A model generated the notes under the pieces. The model ran no database searches. It was given only the letters and a program-made list of their open reading frames with translations, and was not told the origin of the DNA. From Rossellomorea sp036867415 (GTDB lineage Bacteria > Bacillota > Bacilli > Bacillales > Bacillaceae_B), in assembly GCF_036867415.1 (NCBI RefSeq), contig NZ_JBAJHU010000003.1:1-64000 (forward strand): a stretch of 64,000 nucleotides of DNA, in the 5' to 3' direction. This document shows, piece by piece, positions 24,826-32,289 of the stretch. Numbering within the stretch: the first letter of the stretch is position 1; every line of letters starts with the position of its first letter. The translations under genes and the position numbers were made by a program.

Positions 24826-25005
24826 TTATGTATACAATATTTCTACATATGAAGACACCAGAAGAATGGTGATTAGAATGTTGATGGTTCTAAATACCTT
24901 GGGCTGGCGTTCTTCAGGTATTTCTTTTTGTAAGCATAGTGCGTTTGTCATTTTGTTTATATAGAATAAAATAAACACTGCAAATATTAAAAACATGGAG
25001 ATCAT
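24826..25005 (-). CDS. Small two-pass membrane protein of unknown function, 59 aa
   Basis: I do not recognise this gene. ATG at 25005 is preceded by GGGGAGGGG at a normal distance. The product has two hydrophobic segments, MISMFLIFAVFILFYINK at the start and INILITILLVSSYVEILYT at the end. They are joined by a polar stretch (LQKEIPEERQPKVFR), so both ends probably face the same side. The stop codon adjoins the truncated hairpin repeat, so the original C-terminus may have been trimmed. It lies upstream of the YhaJ-like gene, divided from the YjcZ genes by converging transcription. Existence is supported by the ribosome site and amphipathic design only. Confidence 0.6.
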   Translation of the reverse strand: MISMFLIFAVFILFYINKMTNALCLQKEIPEERQPKVFRTINILITILLVSSYVEILYT

Positions 25006-25151
25006 TCTAACCCCTCCCCGTTATCTCCTATAAGCTATACGATACCAAAATATGAATCAGATTGGTAGAGCGAGTATTGCCGAAATATTGGTAAAAATCA
25101 AGTGTAAGGATGATGGCAGATCATTGCGTTAGAGCACGATCTTTATCATCC

Positions 25152-25688
25152 TTACTGATAGATGAGGATTTCATATCCGTCTTCATTCTCTTCGATTAAT
25201 GCCTTCCTGGGCGAATACATCAATTGTTTCGCATAAATAAAATCAATGGCACAGATTCCTGAGTGAAACGCTAATAATATTGCAAAATAATGAGAGTGAT
25301 GGGGGAACTGAATACACCCGGCCAATAAAATACTGTTAATAAACAGGAACGGTGCTATTAAGGCGAGCATATAAAGATGCTTTGAAATCGGACGATTGAC
25401 CCTAAGGGAAACGATTGGAAGGATGATGAGCTTCCGATCCCATTTCCATCTCATCTTATTCACATAAGGAAGAATCGGTAACAAATGAATGAGCTTATGC
25501 AATGGATATATACTTACAAGTCCTAATACAAATGCCAGTAAATGATTGTCGTAAAACGAACTGGAATACACTAAATTCATTGGTACGTATATTAAAGAGA
25601 ATACCATCATCATGATGATAGATGAAAGTAAAAAGACTCGATAAAAGCCAAATTGTCTTTCTAAATTGATTGTTTTCCAACAGTGCAT
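25152..25688 (-). CDS. DUF3267 family membrane protein (YhaJ-like), 178 aa
   Basis: Polytopic membrane protein of the DUF3267 putative metallopeptidase group, probably YhaJ. The start is the ATG at 25688 behind GGAGG (ten bases); the longer frame to 25883 has no such support. Four hydrophobic segments are seen (about residues 18-40, 52-72, 103-125, 130-150). The usual zinc motif HExxH is HKLIH here (in SIYPLHKLIHLLP), so the catalytic Glu is Lys and protease activity is doubtful. Gene order (prsA ... yhaJ ... hpr) supports the name. A long inverted repeat (25103-25113 with 25145-25155) overlaps its stop codon and may end transcription. Confidence 0.7.
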   Translation of the reverse strand: MHCWKTINLERQFGFYRVFLLSSIIMMMVFSLIYVPMNLVYSSSFYDNHLLAFVLGLVSIYPLHKLIHLLPILPYVNKMRWKWDRKLIILPIVSLRVNRPISKHLYMLALIAPFLFINSILLAGCIQFPHHSHYFAILLAFHSGICAIDFIYAKQLMYSPRKALIEENEDGYEILIYQ

Positions 25689-26061
25689 AAAAAAATCGCC
25701 TCCATAGACGATAGTGTTGTAAATGAGCGCTTTACATACTTTATTACGATTGAAGGAAAAAATCAATACATAATCCGAGATTTTTTTTGGGGTAAATAGA
25801 AGAAAGAAAGGATCGTCATGCAAAAGACGATCACAGCAGGCAAAAAGAGAGAATAGTCTTGAAAATACAAATGATTTTGACATTTGAAAGGCGGGGGTGC
25901 AGGCTGGCTTGTGAGTTTGTGCACAAAAGGAAGCAAAAGTAAAAAGCGGATAGATTTATTTTTACTCCGCTTTTTAAATATAATACGGTTGTTAATAATT
26001 TGTGATAGCTGCATGGCCGGATGACGTAAGTCGAAACTGGCATGACAATGCTGGAAATGAG
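25689..26061. other. Gene-free stretch between the YhaJ-like gene and hpr
   Basis: No supported gene. It holds a hairpin at 25948-25980 (AAAAAGCGGA with TCCGCTTTTT) that can terminate hpr on the reverse strand, and a small inverted repeat at 25812-25836 (GATCGTC with GACGATC). The rest probably carries the promoter of the YhaJ-like gene. Reverse-strand open frames here lack ribosome sites and overlap each other. Confidence 0.6.
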
Positions 26062-26637
26062 TTAAGCGAGTTCCTCTTCATTCTCAAATAATTCACTGAG
26101 TTTGGAATTATCTTCTGCAAACTCACTGTCGATGTTATTGAATGATTTCTCGAAGATTTCCATGAAATCATTTCCATATATATTCCGGACAACTGACATC
26201 ATTTCGATCATTTCAGGGAATTTCCCATAAAGTTCCTTTAATGGGGCAACCCCTTGGAAGATTGAATGCGTTTCGGGTTTATAATTTTTCATCAGCTCAA
26301 GCAGAATTTTTTCGCCTTTACCCGTTAGTTGGATATATGTGTTCCTTTTGTCGTTATCACGTTTAGAGAACTCGAGTAATTCCCGTTCTTCCAGCTTTTT
26401 TGAAAAGTTGAAAGCTGTTGATACATGCATGACGCCGAACTTTGCCACATCTGAAATAGATGCACCCTTTAGATGATAGGCAATCCAAAGGATATGATGT
26501 TCGTTGATATTTAAATCATAAGGCTTGATCCATTGCTGCCAGTCTTTTTCGATGGCCTTCCACAACGCTTTACTCAGTTGAGCCATTCGCTGACTGAAGA
26601 TGATTGCCTCTTTCAATGAATATTCTCTTTCTTCCAT
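26062..26637 (-). CDS. hpr: Hpr (ScoC), MarR-family transition-state regulator, 191 aa
   Basis: MarR-type winged-helix repressor that in B. subtilis holds back protease, sporulation and motility genes until stationary phase. The N-terminus (MEEREYSLKEAIIFSQRMAQ) and the DNA-binding region near residues 45-110 (NEHHILWIAYHLKGASISD, then VSTAFNFSKKLEERELLEF) are those of Hpr. The C-terminal third (GVAPLKELYGKFPEMIEMM) is specific to it, and the tail is acidic. It is slightly shorter than I recall for B. subtilis. The gene is on the reverse strand beside a YtxH gene, as in that genome. Its upstream region holds a cre-like site and an AT-rich inverted repeat. Confidence 0.93.
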   Translation of the reverse strand: MEEREYSLKEAIIFSQRMAQLSKALWKAIEKDWQQWIKPYDLNINEHHILWIAYHLKGASISDVAKFGVMHVSTAFNFSKKLEERELLEFSKRDNDKRNTYIQLTGKGEKILLELMKNYKPETHSIFQGVAPLKELYGKFPEMIEMMSVVRNIYGNDFMEIFEKSFNNIDSEFAEDNSKLSELFENEEELA

Positions 26638-26716
26638 CCCTTACACCCACTTTGTTAGAAAATCTTTTCTTTATATACGCATGACCATTATTCTTGCTGG
26701 AAACAGCTATCGATTA

Positions 26717-26730
26717 AAGAAAGCGCTTTT
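26717..26730. promoter_or_regulatory. Cre-like palindrome upstream of hpr
   Basis: AGAAAGCGCTTTTA matches 12 of 14 positions of the cre consensus TGWAANCGNTNWCA, with the central CG and a perfect AAAGCGCTTT core. It is about 80 bases before the hpr start. An inverted repeat TTTATT-N5-AATAAA sits next to it at about 26731-26747. Function is inferred only. Confidence 0.35.
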
Positions 26731-26850
26731 ATTTTATTATGCCAATAAAATAAAAATTAATAAAGGATAAATTGACAAAATTTTTCGAAGTATATGTTTT
26801 TATTTGATATTAGCGCCATTTACACCGGTGTCAGACGTGTATGGAATGAG

Positions 26851-26907
26851 AAAGAAGACCCAGTTTGCATTATTTTATTAATAATGCAATAAAGGTCCTC
26901 TTTCTTA
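26851..26907 (-). terminator. Hairpin terminator downstream of the YtxH gene
   Basis: AGAAAGAAGACC pairs with GGTCCTCTTTCT (one mismatch), enclosing an inner TGCATTAT/ATAATGCA hairpin. It is nine bases beyond the reverse-strand stop codon. Confidence 0.65.
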
Positions 26908-26916
26908 TAAATCAGT

Positions 26917-27285
26917 TTAATCCTGCTTGTTATTGGTATTGAGTGAACTTTCGAGTTCTTCGATTTTAGATTGGATCATTTGGATTTCCTGCTGGAGTTT
27001 CTGGTTGTTTGGTTCGGTTGATGCTTGCCATTGCTTCACTGAAGCCTGGAGATCCTTTGATATTTGCTGGACGGTTTCTTTTCCTTCTTGTGAAAGGGTG
27101 GAGATTGATTCTTTCAGTTCTCCCAGGTGCACCTTCATTTCTTCAAATACCTGGCTCCAATCTTCTTTCTTCGTTTTGATTTGGGTTCTCAGTTCTTTTC
27201 CGGATGAAGGCGTGGACAGGAGGGAGCCAATGCTGCCGATCACCCCGCCAATGATCAATCCATACGTTAGAGATTTTATCTTCAT
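26917..27285 (-). CDS. yhaH: YtxH-domain protein, YhaH counterpart, 122 aa
   Basis: Membrane-anchored coiled-coil protein of the YtxH family, linked to general stress in B. subtilis. The start is the ATG at 27285, five bases after GAGGTGA; earlier in-frame GTG/ATG codons overlap that site. An N-terminal hydrophobic stretch of glycine-zipper type (YGLIIGGVIGSIGSLLSTP) is followed by the family's GKELR, then about 85 residues of charged helix with heptads (LKESISTLSQEGKETVQQ). Position beside hpr and trpP matches B. subtilis yhaH. Biochemical role unknown. Confidence 0.85.
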   Translation of the reverse strand: MKIKSLTYGLIIGGVIGSIGSLLSTPSSGKELRTQIKTKKEDWSQVFEEMKVHLGELKESISTLSQEGKETVQQISKDLQASVKQWQASTEPNNQKLQQEIQMIQSKIEELESSLNTNNKQD

Positions 27286-27438
27286 TTTCATCACCTCGTT
27301 ATTCTATAATACTTACTTCTACAAAAAACATGTATTTTCCTTTTCCCTATTGAACGGGATTGAAAACAAGTAAGTTCATATCCGGAATTCCTTCAGCATA
27401 AAAATAAAGGTAAGAGGCGGAGTGGAGGAGGGGTAAAG

Positions 27439-27630
27439 ATGGACGGGATTATTTTTGGTTTTTTTGCTTTGAGCGGTCTGCTGTTTTTGTGCATGGTATA
27501 TAATTTTATCAGTATTCAAAGGCCCGGTATGTATCCCCCTAAAAATATGTTGAAGAAAAGAGCGGCGGTATTGGGATCAGGCGGTGTCATCACCTTCTTG
27601 ATAGGAATCTTGTTTTGGCTCGCGTCCTGA
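27439..27630 (+). CDS. Small two-pass membrane protein of unknown function, 63 aa
   Basis: Not recognised. ATG follows GGAGGGG at a good distance. There are two hydrophobic segments (about residues 4-25, IIFGFFALSGLLFLCMVYNF, and 45-62, GSGGVITFLIGILFWLA). A short basic, proline-rich loop joins them (SIQRPGMYPPKNMLKKRA), so by the positive-inside rule the loop is cytoplasmic. It is a forward gene set alone between divergent yhaH and convergent trpP. The trpP terminator stem downstream lacks a T-run on this strand. Confidence 0.65.
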   Translation: MDGIIFGFFALSGLLFLCMVYNFISIQRPGMYPPKNMLKKRAAVLGSGGVITFLIGILFWLAS

Positions 27631-27649
27631 AAGATATAAATGATAAACA

Positions 27650-27685
27650 AAAAGGACTGTATTGCAGCGGCAATACAGTCCTTAA
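27650..27685 (-). terminator. Terminator of trpP (reverse strand)
   Basis: AAGGACTGTATTGC pairs perfectly with GCAATACAGTCCTT around AGCG. On the reverse strand it is followed by TTTTTGTTTA; on the forward strand there is no T-run. Confidence 0.8.
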
Positions 27686-27690
27686 AATGA

Positions 27691-28227
27691 TTAGGTAAGT
27701 TGTTCAGTAGTTATGGCTTCCTTCATGCTGGATCGTTTCAGGATGGAGTGAATGATTGGATACACAACAAACATGGCTCCTGCATTGACAATGGTTGCAG
27801 GCAGAACGACTGCTGCAAACAGGGCGAAGAATGCGCCGGGAAGCCCGACAATCAAGTAAGCGGAAAGCAGGAATATACTTCCCGATACGAGGGTACCCAC
27901 AGCAGTTAGCACTGAAGCTCCCAAGACAGAGCGTGTAATCTTTTGTGTAGCTAAAAACAATCCGTAGAACACGAATGCCGTAATAGGTTTATCAATTAAA
28001 TTAGGTAAAAAACCGCCCGGAAATTGTGTTGTCAATCCGGAGATGACTCCAGTCAGCACTCCTAGCAGAAGAACATTTTTCTTTGCTGGAAACAGGATAA
28101 TGCCAAGGAACATCATTGTAAGCATCATATCTGGTTTCATCCCTAAAAAGAAACCGGGAATAACCGTATGAAGGACGGCTCCGATCCCCACTAATAATGA
28201 TAGGGATACAAGTGTTTTTGTATTCAT
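27691..28227 (-). CDS. trpP: TrpP, tryptophan transporter, 178 aa
   Basis: Integral membrane protein for tryptophan uptake (TrpP/YhaG family). It is nearly all hydrophobic, with five or six segments. Family features include TVIPGFFLGMKPDMMLTMMF near residue 22, QFPGGFLPNLIDKPITAF near 68 and the C-terminal NAGAMFVVYPIIHSILKR. ATG follows AGGAGAGATG. The leader carries six NAG triplets spaced by exactly two bases and overlapping the ribosome site, so repression of translation by TRAP under tryptophan excess is expected, as known for B. subtilis trpP. It lies between yhaH and hit, again as in B. subtilis. Confidence 0.92.
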   Translation of the reverse strand: MNTKTLVSLSLLVGIGAVLHTVIPGFFLGMKPDMMLTMMFLGIILFPAKKNVLLLGVLTGVISGLTTQFPGGFLPNLIDKPITAFVFYGLFLATQKITRSVLGASVLTAVGTLVSGSIFLLSAYLIVGLPGAFFALFAAVVLPATIVNAGAMFVVYPIIHSILKRSSMKEAITTEQLT

Positions 28228-28229
28228 TT

Positions 28230-28257
28230 CTCATCTCTCCTCAACTGGTCTGGTCTA
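28230..28257 (-). promoter_or_regulatory. TRAP-binding leader overlapping the trpP ribosome binding site
   Basis: Read on the reverse strand, six triplets UAG, CAG, CAG, GAG, GAG, GAG follow one another with exactly two bases between each, ending two bases before the AUG. The GAG triplets include the Shine-Dalgarno sequence. This is the geometry bound by the 11-subunit tryptophan-activated TRAP protein. Six repeats, two with the less favoured C, make it a modest site. Confidence 0.7.
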
Positions 28258-28353
28258 ATTTTATCCTTTTCCTAATGTGCACTCATTGCCATCAGCGAAA
28301 AGATAGGTACATTATAACACATGAATAAATAGTGTCAAAGATAAAAATTCCAA

Positions 28354-28390
28354 AAAAGACATCCGTCACAAGGGTATGACGGATGTCTGA
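28354..28390 (-). terminator. Terminator of hit (reverse strand)
   Basis: AGACATCCGTCA pairs with TGACGGATGTCT; on the reverse strand TTTTTGG follows. Confidence 0.82.
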
Positions 28391-28395
28391 TTGTT

Positions 28396-28818
28396 TTAAG
28401 AAATATGTTTAGTAATGGAATCGGCAATTTCTTTTAAATCATCTGTGCTGTAGTCGTCATTGTGTGTTTTCCAGACTGCACCGAAGCCGTCTCTCTGGCC
28501 ATAGCGGGGGATGAAGTGCATGTGGAAGTGAAAGACGGATTGACCGGCTTGTTCACCGGTATTATTTAATAAGTTGAATCCTACTGGCTCAAATTCCGCT
28601 TTTAGTGCATTCGCGATTTTAGGGGCAACGGAGAAAAGATGACTGGCAATTTCGGGCGTAAGTTCGTAAATATTTTCTTTATGTACTTTCGGGACCAGCA
28701 GGGTATGTCCTTTGGTAACCTGGCTGATATCTAGAAATGCCAACACATGTTCATCTTCGTAAACTTTCAAGGAAGGGATATCACCATCGATGATTTTACA
28801 AAAAATACAGTCGCTCAC
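28396..28818 (-). CDS. hit: Hit, HIT-family nucleotide-binding hydrolase, 140 aa
   Basis: Histidine-triad protein of the Hint branch; family members hydrolyse nucleoside phosphoramidates or adenylates. The zinc-like N-terminal pattern CIFCKIIDGD is present, followed by HVLAFLDISQVTKGHTLLVP and the catalytic triad motif VFHFHMHFIPR (HxHxH) near residue 98. Length is standard. The reverse-strand start ATG has GGTGG upstream (GAAAGGTGGAAACA). The neighbour upstream is the divergent ecsABC operon, as in B. subtilis, but here the gap is about 700 bases and holds a repeat array. Confidence 0.95.
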   Translation of the reverse strand: MSDCIFCKIIDGDIPSLKVYEDEHVLAFLDISQVTKGHTLLVPKVHKENIYELTPEIASHLFSVAPKIANALKAEFEPVGFNLLNNTGEQAGQSVFHFHMHFIPRYGQRDGFGAVWKTHNDDYSTDDLKEIADSITKHIS

Positions 28819-28891
28819 ATTGTTTCCACCTTTCTGTATTGGGAGTATATTGTATATTTTATCACGAATGAAAAAAGAATGAAAAGTAAAG

Positions 28892-28922
28892 AAGAGACAG
28901 GAACGGTTTTCCTGCCTCTCTT
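28892..28922 (-). terminator. Hairpin with reverse-strand T-run at the edge of the hit-ecsA gap
   Basis: AGAGACAGGA pairs with TCCTGCCTCTCT. The T-rich side is on the reverse strand (CTTCTTTACTTTTC). If it is a terminator it would stop a reverse-strand transcript coming from the repeat array before hit. Confidence 0.5.
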
Positions 28923-28965
28923 TGAAGGGGGAATCTATAAAGGTTAAGTTTCATGTTTCCTTTCT

Positions 28966-29400
28966 TTGATAAACACTTCATTTGCTTTGTAGCGTAATCA
29001 GAGATCACATTCTGAAATTGAATGAACGTTTTGCAATGCGACCATCCCCTATTCTTTTAGCTGTTTAGCTTAAAATACTAGAAAATTAAGTGGTCTGCGA
29101 CAAACACCTCATTTGGCTATAAGCATGATTTGTGTAATCTTGGAAATTGAATGACTTTGTTCAAAGTGACCATCCCCTTATCTTTTCAAGCTGAAAAGCT
29201 GCACAAGATAATTGATTCAGTCAAAATGTTCTTTAACAAACACCTCATTTATCAATATAGTGATGAATGAATATGGTGAGTGTGTCATTCACTATGAAAG
29301 AGACTATCCTTTAAGCCGCAAACAATAGTGAAATCGGTAAACTGGTCTTTAACAACCACCCCGTTTTTCTTATTGCTGGCCCCTTCAGATATTAGAATGT
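28966..29400. repeat. Array of three imperfect ~130-bp repeats plus a degenerate fourth in the hit-ecsA gap
   Basis: Units begin at 28966, 29097, 29233 and 29349 (spacings 131, 136, 116). Each starts with a -35-like hexamer (TTGATA, GCGACA, TTAACA, TTAACA), then the box AAACACCTCATTT (28971, 29102, 29238; AACCACCCCGTTT at 29352). About 40 bases on comes GAAATTGAATGA in units 1-2, then GACCATCCCC (29040, 29168; GACTATCC in unit 3), then a hairpin whose AGCT stems are kept while the loop changes (GTTT or GAAA). Unit 3 has TTAACA-N17-TATAGT. No reading frame is shared between units, so the array is non-coding. It may encode tandem small RNAs or a structured leader. Confidence 0.7.
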
Positions 29401-29522
29401 GCAGGAATGACCAAAGTATGAATTCTAATAAATGGAATATCGTGCTCTAACACGGTGCCATCCGGAAGAAACTTTGCTAAAATAGAGTCAAACCATGTAG
29501 AAGAGAAAGGACGTTGCTGCCC

Positions 29523-30266
29523 ATGGCATTATTAGAGATTAATCACCTTGTCGGAGGCTATACACGAAAGCCAGTATTGAAGGATATCAGCTTTTCAATC
29601 GATTCAAGCGAAATCGTCGGTTTGATTGGATTGAACGGAGCGGGTAAAAGTACGACGATCAAACATATCATCGGCTTGATGGAACCGAAACAGGGAGAAG
29701 TTTCAATCAATGGTCATACATTGAAGAAAGATGCAGATCAATATCGCAAGCAATTTTCATACATACCGGAAACGCCTATCTTATATGACGAATTAACTCT
29801 TGAGGAGCATTTGAAGCTGACGTCCATGGCGTATGGTTTAACAGAAGACGAATTTAAAGAAAGGGTGGGGAAGCTGCTGAAGGCTTTTCGGATGGAAAAG
29901 AAGCTTGGCTGGTTTCCTGCACATTTCTCCAAAGGGATGAAGCAGAAGGTGATGATTATGTGTGCCTTTCTCATACAACCGAGCCTTTATATCATAGATG
30001 AGCCGTTTGTTGGCTTGGATCCTCTCGGCATTCAGTCATTATTGGACTGGATGGAAGAAATGAAGCGGAGCGGGGCAGGCATATTGATGTCTACTCACAT
30101 TCTTGCGACTGCAGAGAGATATTGTGATTCCTTCATCATCCTGCATGAAGGGAAGATCAGGGCAAAGGGAACATTGAAGGAATTGCGAACGGAATTTTCC
30201 ATGCCCGGCGCCACCTTGGATGACATATATATACAGCTGACAAAGGAAGAGTCCGACGATGAATAA
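29523..30266 (+). CDS. ecsA: EcsA, ABC transporter ATP-binding protein, 247 aa
   Basis: ATPase of the Ecs transporter. In B. subtilis its loss impairs protein secretion, sporulation and competence and blocks RasP-dependent intramembrane proteolysis. Walker A is GLNGAGKSTT, the signature FSKGMKQK, and Walker B LYIIDEPFVGLDP. The start is ATG at 29523, giving MALLEINHLVGGYTRKP, which lines up with B. subtilis EcsA and gives its length; the TTG at 29514 is too near AAAGGA. Overlap of eight bases with ecsB couples the two. The leader upstream holds the repeat array. Confidence 0.95.
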   Translation: MALLEINHLVGGYTRKPVLKDISFSIDSSEIVGLIGLNGAGKSTTIKHIIGLMEPKQGEVSINGHTLKKDADQYRKQFSYIPETPILYDELTLEEHLKLTSMAYGLTEDEFKERVGKLLKAFRMEKKLGWFPAHFSKGMKQKVMIMCAFLIQPSLYIIDEPFVGLDPLGIQSLLDWMEEMKRSGAGILMSTHILATAERYCDSFIILHEGKIRAKGTLKELRTEFSMPGATLDDIYIQLTKEESDDE

Positions 30267-31488
30267 TGTAGAAAGCATTTGGAAGAAACGGATTATCGAA
30301 TACAATCAGGAACTGCAGAAATACCTTAGATATATGTTCAATGATCATTTGCTTTTTGTCATGATTTTTGCATTGGGCGGCGCTGCTTTCACCTACAATC
30401 AATGGGTGAAGACACTGGAACCTTCTTTTCCTGCAGCAATTATTATGGCAGCGATATTGGGGCTGGTTCTTGCGTGGAGTCCAGTGTATACCTTTCTGAA
30501 AGAAGCTGACGCCGTATTTCTGCTGCCGCTTGAAGGGAAACTTTCGGGGTATTTCAGGAAAAGCATCTGGATCAGCTTCATGTTCCAGTCATATATCCAA
30601 CTGCTTGTCCTGGCGGCTTTAATGCCTATGTATGTTGCAGTGTCAGGAAGGGGCTTCACAAGTTTCTTCCCATTACTTGCGCTTGTGTTGGCGATCAAGG
30701 TATGGAATCTTTATGTCAGGTGGTTCATGCTCCGTCATCAGGAAAGGGCTGCACATTTGATCGACAGCATCATCCGTTTTTTATTATCTGCTTCCTTACT
30801 TCTGCTTGTCTTATCAGATGCGCATGTACTGATGATCATAGCAGTGGCAGTCATAATGGCAGGTTACTTCGGTTATTTTCATCAAATAACTAAAAAGAAG
30901 AATTTGAAATGGGATTTGCTCATTCATCTGGAGCAGCAGAGAATGCTGTTGTTTTACCGTATTGCCAATATGTTTACGGATGTACCGAAGCTGAAAGGGA
31001 AAGTGCACAGGAGGAAATGGCTCGATTTCATTGTTAAGACAGACTTTTCACAACGTTCAACATACCGTCATTTATATCTTCGCTCTTTGGTCAGAACGAG
31101 TGAATTTTCGGGTCTTTATGTACGATTGACATTGATCGGAGCGATATTGATCTATACAAACCAGTCCTTACTCATCAACATCCTGTCTGCACTGTTATTC
31201 CTGTATTTGACGGGATTCCAGCTGATCCCTCTCTATAAACGCTTTGATTATAAAATATGGGTGCTCATCTATCCGCTCTCAAAAGACCTGAAAACATCGT
31301 CATTCAAGAATGTATTGAATCAGTCCATGATGATGCAATCATTCATTTTCACCCTTCCCCTTTTACTAAAAGGGAGGTGGATGGAGGCAATCATTGTTCT
31401 TCTGTCGGGCTTTGTTTTTTCTTTATTGTTCAGCCAATATTATTTAATTCAGCGACTGAAAAAAATGGACAGCAGCTTTTATCTTTGA
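30259..31488 (+). CDS. ecsB: EcsB, ABC transporter membrane subunit, 409 aa
   Basis: Permease of the Ecs transporter. A cytoplasmic N-terminus (MNNVESIWKKRIIEYNQEL) precedes hydrophobic segments at roughly 30-50, 58-75, 100-130, 138-155, 170-210, 285-325 and 360-395. A central polar loop (about 215-280; KKKNLKWDLLIHLEQQRM and KVHRRKWLDFIVKTDFSQR) is characteristic of EcsB. Substrate is unknown. It begins inside ecsA and is followed 59 bases on by ecsC, giving the operon order known in B. subtilis. Confidence 0.92.
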   Translation: MNNVESIWKKRIIEYNQELQKYLRYMFNDHLLFVMIFALGGAAFTYNQWVKTLEPSFPAAIIMAAILGLVLAWSPVYTFLKEADAVFLLPLEGKLSGYFRKSIWISFMFQSYIQLLVLAALMPMYVAVSGRGFTSFFPLLALVLAIKVWNLYVRWFMLRHQERAAHLIDSIIRFLLSASLLLLVLSDAHVLMIIAVAVIMAGYFGYFHQITKKKNLKWDLLIHLEQQRMLLFYRIANMFTDVPKLKGKVHRRKWLDFIVKTDFSQRSTYRHLYLRSLVRTSEFSGLYVRLTLIGAILIYTNQSLLINILSALLFLYLTGFQLIPLYKRFDYKIWVLIYPLSKDLKTSSFKNVLNQSMMMQSFIFTLPLLLKGRWMEAIIVLLSGFVFSLLFSQYYLIQRLKKMDSSFYL

Positions 31489-31547
31489 AACCAATGAGCT
31501 TCCCCTTGCGTATAAAGGAATGATGAACCCAAAAGGCGGGATGGACA

Positions 31548-32252
31548 ATGTATCAGGAAAGAGAAGAGCTTGAAACCTGGAAGAGGAGGTTCAATAAGAA
31601 ATCATCTGTTTTCCAGCGGGCTTCGAAGCAGGCGCAGAAAAAGGTGAATCAATTCATACCGGAAAAAGCCCATCGATTGATTACGGAGAGTATCAAGAAG
31701 ATGGTGGAAGTGACTCTCAAGGGGAGCGAATGGATCAAACTTTCAACGTTTGAATCCATGCCTTCCTTGCATGAGAGAGAAGATCGGATGAAAGAAAGAC
31801 TCGAATTCCATCGGAAAACTGCCGTCATCGAGGGGGCAGGCACTGGGGCAGGAGGCATTTTCCTCGGACTTGCGGATTTCCCTTTGCTTCTTTCCATCAA
31901 GATGAGGTTTCTCAGTGAGTGCGCCGTGATACATGGCTATGATGTAAAGAAATATGAGGAGAGATTGTTTCTTCTGTATGTGTTCCAGCTTGCCTTTTCC
32001 AGCGATGAACATAAGAGAGAAACGTTGATGATCATCGAGAATTGGAATGAAGAGAAAGAAAAACTGAAAGACATGGACTGGCGTGCGTTTCAGCAGGAAT
32101 ATCGTGATTATATCGACTTTGTGAAGATGCTTCAGTTAGTACCTGGCGTCGGTGCAGTGGTAGGGGCATATGCGAATTACCAGCTCCTGGATCAACTGGG
32201 AGAGGTAGCAAAATTTGCGTATCGGATCCGATATTTTAATGAACGTGATTGA
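31548..32252 (+). CDS. ecsC: EcsC family protein, 234 aa
   Basis: Protein of the EcsC family, function unknown. A charged N-terminal helical region (LETWKRRFNKKSSVFQRA) precedes two mildly hydrophobic glycine-rich stretches (about residues 98-125, GAGTGAGGIFLGLADFPLLL, and 200-222, LVPGVGAVVGAYANYQLL) suggesting peripheral or hairpin membrane association. B. subtilis EcsC is not required for the known Ecs phenotypes, as I recall. Last gene of the operon; a perfect palindromic terminator follows within five bases. Confidence 0.88.
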   Translation: MYQEREELETWKRRFNKKSSVFQRASKQAQKKVNQFIPEKAHRLITESIKKMVEVTLKGSEWIKLSTFESMPSLHEREDRMKERLEFHRKTAVIEGAGTGAGGIFLGLADFPLLLSIKMRFLSECAVIHGYDVKKYEERLFLLYVFQLAFSSDEHKRETLMIIENWNEEKEKLKDMDWRAFQQEYRDYIDFVKMLQLVPGVGAVVGAYANYQLLDQLGEVAKFAYRIRYFNERD

Positions 32253-32255
32253 TAT

Positions 32256-32287
32256 CAAAAAAGATCGGCCGCGGCCGATCTTTTTTG
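32256..32287. terminator. Bidirectional terminator between ecsC and yhaA
   Basis: AAAAAAGATCGGCCG followed by CGGCCGATCTTTTTT is a perfect palindrome with a T-run on both strands. Confidence 0.9.
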
Positions 32288-32289
32288 GA

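Noticed and set aside
29013..29330. Short reverse-strand peptides (12-16 codons) beginning near GGGGATGG in the hit-ecsA repeats
   Set aside because: The frames differ between repeat units although the DNA is conserved, so the conservation is not for peptides.
28966..29400. T-box or other known riboswitch before ecsA
   Set aside because: No T-box sequence (TGGNACCGCG), no specifier-type stem and no antiterminator/terminator pair; none of the common riboswitch cores was seen.
25128..29450. Shared 13-mer GTTAGAGCACGAT at 25128 and, inverted, near 29438
   Set aside because: A 13-base match in either orientation is expected by chance many times in 64 kb; no further similarity surrounds it.
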